Under the pieces are notes generated by a model that saw only the letters and a list, made by a program, of their open reading frames with translations, searched no databases and was not told the origin of the DNA. Below are positions 1-16,799 of a stretch of DNA of 62,000 bases, piece by piece (the stretch's first letter is position 1; each line of letters begins with the position of its first letter). Origin of the DNA: Cristatella mucedo (taxonomy: Eukaryota; Bryozoa; Phylactolaemata; Cristatellidae); the NCBI GenBank assembly GCA_009760855.2, contig WPIO01000019.1, positions 1 to 62,000 on the forward strand, given 5' to 3'. Made by a program: the position numbers and the translations under genes.

Positions 1-63
1 TTCTGTATGCTGAACGATGAACATCGGAGGACTCCCATTGTCACGTTAAAGGATCCTAAAATA

Positions 64-236
64 TAATAATAATGCACTAGATAAAGCGCCCTCAGAGAAC
101 TCAATCTCTTTCTAGGCGCTTTACATTTGCTGCAAAGGGAAATGCAATTGAATGGTGAGTAATATCATGCTTGATAAACAAACAACATGAATAACACGGT
201 AAGGGGTGACATGCACAGGGTTAGCATGCAAATGTG
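64..236 (-). mobile_element. L2-B retrotransposon 3' end, truncated
   Basis: Minus-strand copy of the L2-B 3' terminus: (ATT)n tail, the stem pair AAAGCGCC/GGGCGCTTT around AGAGATTGAGTTCTCT, and the upstream GCAGCAAATGT block. It continues into the TTGCATGC...CACCCC segment shared with the coding copy at 40995-41515. Confidence 0.75.
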
Positions 237-240
237 GAAT

Positions 241-789
241 ATGGCATTAACTTGTTAATTACAAATACAGCTAATATTTCAATATCAGCAGTTAATATTC
301 CCAAAAAGTAGCTATCTTGCACGGTGATCACAAACACCATTGAACGGCTATCGATACTTTAATATCTGCTACATCCGAAGTCGCACATGTCTCCATAGCA
401 ACAGCAGAAAACCGTCTACCTACAAATGTAGGTGTTTTTAATTTTCAAGCCATCACTTTTTAGTCACTCAATGCCACACAATTAAGATACAAGCTATTAC
501 TCATTTAGGTTTCGCCTTTCAAATGTATTTCCACTGCCACATAGAAAAGTATTAGCTGGCAGGCACTCTCAATTGGTGTCCATTAAGTTGTGCTGCAGAG
601 ATGACTTGTGGTGGATTCTCTAATCGAAGTTTTCGCAAAGAGTGCCACATGATAAACACCCTACGTCGGAACAGGTATGGCAGCTAAAGCACTTTGGAAA
701 GTTAAAACCGGCAGTTCCCGTCAAAGCTTCTTCAAATATAGCAGTCCTGAGCGACCACCAAGCATCATCTTGTAAAAATAAAGTAAATA
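241..789. other. Unassigned intergenic sequence
   Basis: AT-rich sequence without a convincing open frame, RNA gene or recognisable repeat. Confidence 0.5.
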
Positions 790-925
790 ATTATAATTCA
801 TTTATATAGCGCCCCAAGAGAACTTAATCTCTATTCAGGCGCTTCACATATGCCTCGGGGCTCGAGCCCATGACCTCAGCCAGATCCTGGTCGGTGCGAG
901 CACCTTATCCGCTGGACCAGCTGCT
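790..925 (-). mobile_element. SINE1 (tRNA-derived, L2-like tail)
   Basis: Minus-strand copy. Its 5' part has tRNA-like A-box (GGTCCAGCGGATAAGG) and B-box (GGGCTCGAGCCC) sequence, followed by the body and the tail TGAAGCGCCTGAATAGAGAT ending in ATTAT. Confidence 0.75.
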
Positions 926-3447
926 CATCAAGCACTTGGTGGGAGCGAAAGCAAGACATTCTCATTCAGCTGTGTTTTCAAAGCATTTTTAACCCAATAT
1001 ATCTGTATACGAATAAATGTAACGTCAATTAATTGGCCAGCAAAGCACTGTCCATAAAATCGACCTTGCCATAATTTAGCTTACATGTCGGCAGTTCCTC
1101 GATACCTGGGAAATCTGGATCAAAGACTGCATTCCCATTGGTTCCACGTGACCTGCCGCCTAAATAAGCACTTAGGAATGGAAAACAGCATTTTCTTCTT
1201 GCAATCTTTTACCTTGCAAGTTCGGACGAGAGATGCTAAACAATTTCCCTATAGGACATTTCATGTCCATCTCCTCCATGTCCTTATGTTGGCAGAACCC
1301 CAAACAGCCTAAGCTCCGCACCAAATCCTTAGATACCTTCACACTTTGTACCAGCAGCTACAGTTTTCTGTAACATTAACTTGAAGATTGATTGATGTAA
1401 CCTGGCAAAGATAAAATTATTTAAGCGTTTTCCCCTCATGACATTAGATTCGGTTACATGAAAGCCAAATCTCATTAACTGTACTTGCAAGCCGAAAGAT
1501 ACTAATAAAAAGAATAAAGCTGCATAGCACGCTCATAAAATCAGATTAATTAAAAACTAGATTGCTTTGTAGGTTCAGTGGGAGCATGCCACCATCATGT
1601 TAGCGTGGACCCATGAAATAAAAACGACGTTGAAACTAACTCGAATGGTCTACACCATCTTTTTATGCTTTTGCACTCATCCCAAAAAGTACTTCATATT
1701 CTTCATTTATCTTTTAAACAGATTCATTTAACAAATTCTTAGCCTCCTCTAATCTTTTTCTTCATTTACAACCTTCATTACAGCAGCAAACATCGGACAG
1801 ATCGTTTTGCATTCATGCACGCAGGGGAAAAACATGCCGTGGTTTCATAGCGCAAAACCATTCGTTTACGAGCTTCTACTTTCTCCTTAATCTGAATAAC
1901 TATTGGTACTTTCTATTTCTTACCATCTCCTCCACCTTGCCTTCTTCGACGATTGAATCCAATTTAGCCATAGCTTCCTCTATAAAATAGGGCTGCCAAA
2001 GATTAGAGCTATGTAGTACGGTCGGTGATGACTGGTCACGAGCCGCAATAATGAGCAATAACAAGAAAACCTCAACCGCACTCATTTTAAGAGCAATGAC
2101 TGCTGGATCAACACCCATCCATAATTAAAGTCCTCAAAAGATTCAAGACCATGAATACGCATTTGCCTACCACCATGGTGGTGAGGTGACAAAACGTTAC
2201 TTCGTCCTAGGTTGGCTGACTTGTGATAAAAATGGATATTTAAATCTTAGGCTCGGTGATGCAATGTATCAGTATTTACAGAAATGGATTTTCGTTTTCA
2301 TGGCTCTTTACGGAGATATATACGGACATATAGACAGATAACCCTTGGTCTTGTATAAAACCCTCGGACTTCTATAATCTGAAGATGCAACTAATAACTA
2401 GGTTGTGGTGCATGGAGCAGTTGCTTGAAATCCGACTAGGCAAGAAAACAGCAAAATTCAGCTTAAGATAACTGCAACAAACTAAAAAATATGGCGACCC
2501 TTACTGTTTTCAACTTCCTCCCGAGCTGCCTTTCTCTCTCGCACTCTTCGTCTTTTCGTATACGCAGACGTATTTTTTGACGCCATTTTGCAAGTTTATT
2601 CTGCAGTTTCCACGACTAAGAAGCCAGCCTACGTCCTCCTCGTGAGAGAGTTCCTTATCTCCAAAACCTACTGAATAGTATTTGTCACTGTAAAGCACGT
2701 TTCGTAAACGTGTTGTACAAGCGCACCTACCGGAGGCTGCGAATTCTTTGCTATGAGCACAGTACCTATAGCACGACGTCTAGTATAACTATGGGCATAG
2801 TGTCCATAGCCTGCCATGGGCACACTACCTCTAGCAGGACGCTGTATTCGCTGTTTTTCTCCCCTTCTTTTTGTGCGGCTGGTCTTGCCTTGTCGGGACG
2901 TCGCCGCCGCGGCGTTCCTCAATCCATCTACCGTCTCGCTCTAACGACGAAGCAGAGATGCGGGGCACCTCAACGGCCCGTGCGCGCGCGCGAAGCCTCC
3001 TTTGGCACAAGGCGAAATCTTGCGCAGCGATTCTGCGATATCGGTCTGCGAGCTGCACGCTGTGGAGCGGAACGGGCGATTACTTGCACGGCAGACTTGA
3101 CTCTCTAGAGCATTGCAACGCGCGTACAATTTCGGCAGCTCGTAAATTTCGGCTGCTCAACCCGTTCCAGCACTCGTGAGAGAAACACCTTCCGTCTCAA
3201 GGGATATCCGAGTGTACGGCAGCGCATTAAACAGCCGTTCAGCGAAAACGCTGCTATGCGGGCGGCCGGTCATTTCGGCGCCGCAATGAAAGAGCGCGCC
3301 GCCGGCACCTAGAGGTGCTGGCGGCGCCCGCGGTCGCGAAGGGCTGCGGCCAGATCGAGGCGTGCGGTCTCACTAATCGTTTCGCTGGAAGCACGCCGCG
3401 CGGTCACGGCGCAGCTCAGCGGCCAGGCTCCTGACGTACACGCCAGC
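926..3447. other. Unassigned intergenic sequence, AT-rich then GC-rich
   Basis: No gene recognised. 936-2700 is AT-rich. 2860-3430 is GC/CpG-rich, and the overlapping arginine-rich open frames there look compositional. One 72-codon minus-strand frame (1900-2118) has a hydrophobic N-terminus but no recognisable family. Confidence 0.5.
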
Positions 3448-3565
3448 TAAGTCTGTCGGCTACCGAATGCGTACAGAAAGCCGCTTAGGCTGTGAGTGCG
3501 CTATGCGAAACTTTCCTGCGTAACACCCACATAGTCTGTATGGCTTTGTGGAGTTACAGACGGAT
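3448..3565 (+). mobile_element. L2-A retrotransposon 3' end, truncated
   Basis: Matches the terminal ~118 bases of the L2-A copies at 15.4, 16.0, 56.2 and 58.0 kb: the segment coding GYRMRTESRLGCECA, the stop, and the TTTGTGGAGTTACAGACGGA end. Confidence 0.8.
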
Positions 3566-3881
3566 ATGCAAGCTACCCGCGGCGACTGAAGCCGCAGTGA
3601 GGCGTGGCGCGTACGAATATACTTATATACATATACCACGCCCATCTGACGCAATGATTGACCGTTGGTAGAAAAATAATTCAAAGAAAAATAACAATAA
3701 ATAATTTCTTATTTTATTTTCAGAAGTTTTGAGGAAAGGCATTTATTATTTATAATATTAGCTGTACGTAACCGGCCCTCCACCGCCATATTGTTCCTAT
3801 CCGCTCCTCAGTCGGGGTCAGGGCGCTTCCTTGTTCTATTCTGCGTACGGGCCCAGCTGATTCCCTACCTAGTCAGTGGCT
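3566..3881 (+). promoter_or_regulatory. Probable Rac 5' UTR/promoter region
   Basis: The 300 bases upstream of the Rac ATG follow an L2-A tail relic and turn from AT-rich (to about 3760) to mixed composition close to the start. I see no unambiguous TATA box or initiator, so the transcription start is not assigned. The role is inferred from position only. Confidence 0.3.
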
Positions 3882-10632
<6,751 letters not shown>

Positions 10633-10790
10633 GCATGGTTGCGCACGGCACTTCGTGCTTGCGAACCGAGGTGTCCCCACTGCTGACTGCAGTCGCTCTT
10701 TTTACAAATGTCGCGAGGCCATGGACGAAGTGGTGCCAGCATACTGGACGGAAGCCTTGCTCACTTAATTTACAATCTAGCCTGTTATGT

Positions 10791-11078
10791 ACCTTAGCAT
10801 TGCCTCACATGCCTCGGCATATCATCTGCTCCAATTCAAATTGCCTGTCTAGGTGTTCACCCAGTACTGGTAAACTCCACTTTTGGCTGGTGAGGTACGG
10901 GCAGCTTGGCTGTGGCTGACCCATCTGTATAGCTTTTCTCCCCATCAATATCCTTCTGCCTTGCTTCGGGTGTTACCCTGCTGCAGGTGTATAATAATAA
11001 TAGACCATTTTCACTTGGCCGTTTCTTCAATGTACTACACCCTGAATAGGTTGACCGATCAATGCCTGCACTCTCTCT

Positions 11079-11127
<49 letters not shown>

Positions 11128-11465
11128 TCTCCACTGCTTCCCTACTATCTTTCACCTTAGCATTGCCTCACGTGCCTCGTCATATCATCTGCTGCAATTC
11201 AAATTGCCTGTCTATGTGTTCACTCCAGTACTGGTAAACTCCACTTTTGGCTGGTGAGGTACGGGCTGCTTGGCTGTGGCTGACCCATCTGTATAGCTGT
11301 TCTCCCCATCAATATCATTCTGCCTTGCATTGGGTGTTACCCTGCTGCAGGTGTATAATAATAGACCATTTTCACTAAGCCGTTTCTTCAATGTACTACA
11401 CCCTGAATGGGTTGACCGATCAATGCCTGCACTCTCTCTTCTCGCTCTATCTCTCTCTATCGCTG
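10791..11465 (+). repeat. 363-bp tandem duplication, two copies
   Basis: The segment starting ACCTTAGCATTGCCTCAC at 10791 recurs at 11154, giving a period of 363 bases. Copies differ by scattered substitutions and by loss of most of the (CT)n run at the end of copy 2. Both share CTGCTGCAGGTGTATAATAA and TACACCCTGAATGGGTTGACC-like segments. Confidence 0.93.
11081..11122. repeat. (CT)n microsatellite
   Basis: Run of CT dinucleotides at the end of copy 1 of the tandem duplication; the equivalent in copy 2 is short and interrupted. Confidence 0.95.
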
Positions 11466-11680
11466 GAACTCCACGCGTATTATCCGATAGCTGTTACAGT
11501 TTCTATCAGCTAGTTAACCTTTCAAAGCAGCAAGGTCTTGGTTCCATTGACCACCCTGGACTGGGTCTTGGTTCCATCGACCACACTGACTGAGTCGCAT
11601 ACAATTGCAGGCAGGAAACAGGTGTCTTTTACACATGCTCTCTATAATGTATGTAAACATCGCTTTGGTTATGTGCCAAT

Positions 11681-11686
11681 AATAAA
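11681..11686 (+). terminator. Polyadenylation signal AATAAA, probably Rac
   Basis: Exact AATAAA 1.05 kb after the Rac stop, followed by a T/G-rich stretch. It is the first canonical signal I found downstream of the stop. Confidence 0.5.
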
Positions 11687-11705
11687 CCTGTATATATTGC
11701 GGTGG

Positions 11706-12479
11706 ACGTCTGTTTGCCAAGCTTTGGACCCTCTTCTTTGGTACGACGACAGCATTGTCACCTATCTGCAATATTCCTTGAATTGTGGCTATCAGTCTTC
11801 TTGTGTATATTGACTCGGTGTAAGCCCAAGAAAGTTAGGACGAGGTTGGCCATGTTCACGTGCCTCCTTGTGAATTTGAGCTGAGCTATGACTGCTGACG
11901 TTAGATCCCTCGTCGAGAAAATGGCTTGGGTGGGCAAATAAGTGGCCTAGCAATATAATAGGACAGTGCCCGAGATCTTACAATTTTCAATTCAAGTTCG
12001 GAATGAGGTTAAGATGCAATATTCTGTAGCCAGCCAGCTATCCCGTGGTCATAAAGTGCATAGACTTCACGCACGTTTCGAGCTACACGCAGTGGCTTAG
12101 GCATTGACGATGTGTTACCTCCTGTATACCCGGCGTAACTAAATAAGGGCTGTAAAGATAGCTGTACCAGTGAAACAGCCTTTACGTGGGTACGGCAACG
12201 TTACCATTGCGAGGCAGAACTTATTCTCAAGCTGCTAGTTATGTTGCTGAGCAATACTGTTTGTGTGGACATTTTGGTGGCCGGTAAGTACTTTTTGTTT
12301 GTGAGCTCTGCAGGAGTACCTTTCCAAGTTATTGGATTGGCAGTAGTCAATCAGAGTGGTGCTTCCGGTGGCCAAAACTGCCTGACAGTAGGCATTTGGG
12401 TACTACAGGCTTCCAACTCTCGCAAGACCCGTTTGGCACGTCGAGACAGGGGGCACACATAGAGCCAAAAGGGGCGGCT
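11706..12479. other. Unassigned intergenic sequence
   Basis: No gene or repeat recognised after the Rac polyadenylation signal. Confidence 0.5.
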
Positions 12480-12665
12480 ATAATATAATAATAATAATAG
12501 TACACTTGATAAAGTGCCCTCAGAGAACCCAATCTCTTGATAAGGCGCTATACATTTGCTGCAAAGGAACCGCGATCGAATGGTGAGTGATATCGTGCTT
12601 GATAAACAACATGAATAACATGGTTCAGGGTGATATGCACAGGGTCAGCATACAAATGTGGTTAG
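12480..12665 (-). mobile_element. L2-B 3' end, truncated
   Basis: Minus-strand L2-B terminus with (AAT)n, the GATAAAGTGCCCTCAGAGAA arm and the GTGATATGCACAGGGTCAGC block. Confidence 0.78.
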
Positions 12666-12795
12666 TGGCAGCATCCACAGTGTTAGCAAGCATAAGCACA
12701 GTAATATCAAGAGATTCCATGAAGTTTCCTCTGTGCTAGGCATGAAAGCCATACATCTCACCCAGTTTAAGCATGTACTGACTGAAGACATTGTC

Positions 12796-12829
12796 GGAAG
12801 TCGGTCTACTTGCAAGTAGACCGACTTCC
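12796..12829. repeat. Perfect 34-bp palindrome
   Basis: Two 17-base arms, GGAAGTCGGTCTACTTG and its exact reverse complement, abut with no spacer. Flanking bases do not extend the symmetry. Confidence 0.95.
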
Positions 12830-13046
12830 AGTAGAACTAGATGAGTTGTTTTGCAAGAGCCGTTGACGGCAAGACAGGCCTTTAAGGTAATGGCTGTTTG
12901 ACACCCCGTCAGAAGCAGATCGTTGTGGCATAAAGTAAAGGGACCGACCAAACTTTTTTGTTGTGGTAGAGAAATTCTTAGCTTAACACGAAAGCGTTGA
13001 ACTGCTAATAAAGCACGCAGATCGCTTGCCGCTGGCTGTCACTAGC

Positions 13047-13228
13047 CATATTTGCATGGGGATCTGTGCATGTCATCCCTAACCATGTTATGCTTGTTGT
13101 CGTTGTACGTGCTGCTACTAACCATTCGATCGTGCTTCCTTTGCAGCAAATATAAAGTGCCTAGAAAGAGATTTGAATTCTCTGAGGGCCTTATATCAAA
13201 TGTATTATTATTATTATTATTATTGGTG
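13047..13228 (+). mobile_element. L2-B 3' end, truncated
   Basis: Plus-strand terminus from the ATATTTGCATG block through TTTGCAGCAAATATAAAGTG, the hairpin and an ATT tail of seven units. Confidence 0.78.
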
Positions 13229-13427
13229 CTACGTGGAAGGGCACAACGCTTTGCTGTTAAGCTGAGCTTGCCGGTACTGATTGCTGCCGTCCGGCTGTTT
13301 GATTGATTGCTTAGAGGCGGTGTGGCTACGATGGGGAAAACCGGCCTGGCGCCTGGTCGGGAACGGCGCGAGTTAGAATAGCTGCATTACTACCGCCAGA
13401 GACGCGTCAGTCGGTTTTTCCCTCGAG

Positions 13428-13780
13428 TTACGTACTTGGAAACAGCAGCCGCTCATTGAGAGCACTCGAAACGTGACCTGAGCATCCGTAAAGTTGAAAC
13501 AAACCTCGGTGATTAGGATACTGGGCCTCTTCTGCTGCCTGTCCTTCTAGATCTCTCCAAGCAGCACGATCGATCCTTCCAAATCCTCTGGAGGACCTCT
13601 CAGCATATCTAGGTATTACTGGCACAATGCTAATCTGGCTTAGTAACTACCGCAGTGACAGACGTTCGAGTGAAGATATACATGGCAGTCGTTCATCCGG
13701 GAGCCCTTGAGTATGTGGTTCCTCGGGGTTGGTCCATGACCCTCTTCTTTGCGCTGCTACGTACACTTTCCCACTGGCCG
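13428..13780 (+). mobile_element. Possible non-LTR retrotransposon fragment (other family)
   Basis: The frame from about 13655 reads VRVKIYMAVVHPGALEYVV, resembling the post-RT block (KVRIYxAVVxxxLLYG) of RTE-like and related LINEs. Sequence before it may continue the element. The frame then degenerates. Weak, motif-only evidence. Confidence 0.3.
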
Positions 13781-13954
13781 AATTCATCGCCTAACACAAT
13801 CTTTGCTTTTATTTCTATGCCGAGGACACTCGGTGGTACTTATTCTTCGACCCCTGTAGCCACGCTCAGCTTCCAACTCACTCGATCCCATTGTAGGCTG
13901 CACTGACGACATAAACACGGACTAACTTACTGAAACATTACCGTGACGTGACCA

Positions 13955-14128
13955 ACATTGCATGCTGAACCTGTGCGTGCCACATCTAACCATGTTATGC
14001 TTGTTGTCTTTGAGCATGCTGCCACTAACCATTTCATCATGTTTTCTTTACCGAAAATGTAAAGTGCCTAGAAAGAGTTCTCTGAGGACGCTATACAACT
14101 GTGTTCTTATTATTGTTATTACTATTGT
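13955..14128 (+). mobile_element. L2-B 3' end, truncated
   Basis: Plus-strand terminus: TTGCATGCTGAACCTGTGC, CTGCCACTAACCATTTCATC, an AAATGTAAAGTGCCTAGAAA arm, ending in TTATTATTGTTATT. Confidence 0.75.
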
Positions 14129-15344
14129 GATACCTGCTGCTTATAGCTCTTATTGAGGGTAGTGGAGCACTTACTCGTCTAGCTACTAAATGAGCCAGAC
14201 ATGCACATGAAAGTAGTTAGGATTTCTTAAGACTTGGTATGATAACGCCCGGATATGGCCGCTACCAGTGAGTTTCCATGGGCTGACCGATAAATGCCAC
14301 CTCAAAATGTATCGCTCAATGGCAACGCCTAAGATCTGTTCTAGTATTCATTACTTCGAGGATTAGCTGAGGCGGTTCAAGCCGAGAGGCTGTTGCCCTA
14401 GCCATGAATTGGCCGTAGCAAATTGGGGGCTTACATTCCAACACTCGTAGCTTCCTCCCGCCTCTAAAGATTCGCAGGACTTTGGCTTAGTTACACACTT
14501 CCGCTATCGACACATCCTATTTCTTTTTGGACATCAAGAGAACGCAAAGCGGATGCATCTACAAGCACACCGTAAACTTTGACGCAACGTTTCCCGTCAT
14601 AAGCTGCATGCTGCAAGATCTTGCACGTGGCCAGAGACATTAAGAAACGGTGCCTCTTATATGAACCCAAATTTTAGCTCAAGGAGCTGAGCCGCATACT
14701 CGTATGCTGCTGCCTGTACTTCTAATCAAATTGCCAGGTTAATTAATGTCCAATATCCAGTGGCTAGTGTACGCGAAAAATGCAATCGGTCTTAAAAAGC
14801 AAAACGATGTGTTATTATTCCAAGCATAGTTAATGTATTTTAAGCTTCTTTTCTTACAGGTACTTATTTTAAAAGTCAACCTATATTTGCATCTTCTCCA
14901 AACCTAATGCTTTTAATGAACAATTGATTCGTCTAACCTTTCTCTTCTCTGCCTCATCAACTTTGAATCGTGGGTATGCTTTCATTCAACGGCCATCTCT
15001 GTAGATCCACCTTGGTAAAGTGCATTTTCTTTTGCATGTATGCAATTACGCCGAGAAGGCCGGAAAGCATGAGGAGCCACAGTGTGCTTGAATCTTGTAA
15101 CTGGGTTGCTTGAAGCTTGCTACGAGCCCGAGCTTCGGCCAGGCTTACCGGGCTTGACAGCGAGCCAAATAGACATAGGCAGAGAGGACGGTAACCCGTG
15201 CTGGCTCTTGGAAGAGGGCTTCTGGATTAGGCGAACACTTTCGGACTCAGCCGCATTAGTATCATAATAATGATAATAATTTTAAGTATACTGAGGTAAT
15301 GATGCTTAAACAAGCAAGCAAAATTACACTAAAGTATCATAATA
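14129..15344. other. Unassigned intergenic sequence
   Basis: 1.2 kb with no convincing gene or repeat. A 61-codon frame (15082-15267) has no recognisable feature. Confidence 0.5.
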
Positions 15345-15930
15345 ATAGTAATAGCTGCAAGACTAATCTTCAAGTCCCAGAGGTTTGACCACGTGTCTCC
15401 TTTGCTAAAATAGCTAGGATGGATGCCGGTTGATCAACGGATACAGAGCAAATTTCTTCCGCTGATCCACAAGGCCCGCCAAGGCTTGGCTCCTCCATAC
15501 CTGGCTGAACTTCTGCACCAGCTTCAACCTCGTACCCTCAGGTCCTGTATGGACAATAAATTAGCTGTTCCATTCCTCCGCTTAAAGACCATTAGCGACG
15601 GAAGTTTGAGCTCTGCAGGTCCTAGACTGTGGAGCTAGCTTCCACGATTCTTACGCAACGACAACTACTCTCCTGCTGCCTACTATGGCTCATCCTTTTC
15701 AGCGGTCCTGAGCTGCTACTTCCATGCTACTCACTACCTCAACCGCTCTCCTGACTCTGCTATGCTTCCCAATTTCAATTTGTTGCGTGAGATGAAGTCT
15801 GTTGGCTACCGAATGCGTACAGAAAGCCGCTTCGGCTGTGAGTGCGCTATATAAAACTTTCCTTCGTAACACCCACTTAGTATTTATGACTTTGTGGAGT
15901 TACAGACGGAGATACATTACATTCCATAAC
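15345..15930 (+). mobile_element. L2-A retrotransposon C-terminal part, degraded
   Basis: Plus strand. The translation includes MPVDQRIQSK, HKARQGLAPPYLAELLHQLQ and LRSCMDNKLAVPF, the region after the reverse transcriptase in L2/CR1 elements. It carries stops and ends in the family terminus with ACATTACATT. Tail-to-tail with the next element. Confidence 0.85.
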
Positions 15931-16006
15931 AATAAGATAATTTAGGTTAAGAGTAAGCTGACAGTAATAATTGCGTTTAATTTAATGCGAAAGATGGTGA
16001 GACCCC

Positions 16007-16774
16007 TATGTTATGTATCTCCGTCAGTAACTCCACAAAGTCATAAAGACCATGTGGGCGTTACCCAGGAGAGTTTTGTATAGCGCACTCACAGCCTAAG
16101 CGGCTTTCGGTACGCATTCGGTACCCAACAGACTTCGTCTCACGCAACAAAGAGAAAGTGGGAAGCATAGCAGAGTCAGGAGAGCAGTTGAGGTAGTGAG
16201 TAGCATAGAAGTAGCAGTTCAGGACCGCTGAAAAAGATGTGCCATAGTCGGCAGTTGGAGAGTAGATGTCGTTGCGTAAGAATTGTGGAAGCGAGTTCCA
16301 CAGTCTAGGACCTGCCGAGCTAAAGCTTCTGTCGCCAACTGTCTTTAAGCGGGGGAATGGGACAGCTAATTTATTGTCCACACAGGACCTGAGGGCGCGA
16401 ACAGGCTGAAACTGATGTAGCAGTTCAGCTAGGTATGAAGGAGCCAAACCGTGGCGGGCCTTGTGGGTCAGCGTAAGAACTTTGCTCCGTATCCTTTGCT
16501 CAACCGGCAACCATCCTAGCTCTTCCAGCAAAGGTGACACGTGCTCAAACCGCTGGGACTTGAAGACCAGCCTTGCAGCCATATTCATAGTCCGCTGTAG
16601 TGGCATTATAGCTTTCTTTGGTAGCCCAGCCAAAAGGGAATTACAATAATCAAGCCGAGACAGAACTAAAGAGCTAGTTAAATTTTTTACAAGCCACTGT
16701 GGGAGATGTCGAGGAGTGTGTGGAGCGAGAATACGCCAGAGGAGCAAGGAGGTCGGACGGGTAAGCAGGTGCAA
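16007..16774 (-). mobile_element. L2-A retrotransposon C-terminal part, 237-codon open frame
   Basis: Minus-strand copy, open for 237 codons: SRLDYCNSLLAGLPKKAIMP, MNMAARLVFKSQRFEHVSP, LGWLPVEQRIRSKVLTLTHK, ending CECAIQNSPG. These are the RT thumb and C-terminal blocks of the L2 clade. The 5' part (endonuclease, RT palm) is missing. The 3' terminus faces the 3' terminus of the copy to the left, 77 bases away. Confidence 0.88.
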
Positions 16775-16799
16775 GAGAGTAAAGTGACCTGTAAGACAG

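Larger units (their letters stand above)
10633..11705 (+). other. Rac 3' UTR, with tandem duplication
   Basis: No coding frame follows the Rac stop. A canonical AATAAA lies at 11681-11686, so cleavage is expected near 11700. The region contains the 363-bp tandem duplication and a (CT)n tract described separately. The UTR assignment is inferred; an earlier polyadenylation site is possible. Confidence 0.5.

Noticed and set aside
2668-3179. Cluster of overlapping Arg-rich frames on both strands
   Set aside because: Explained by GC/CpG-rich composition; frames on both strands overlap and none shows a family motif.
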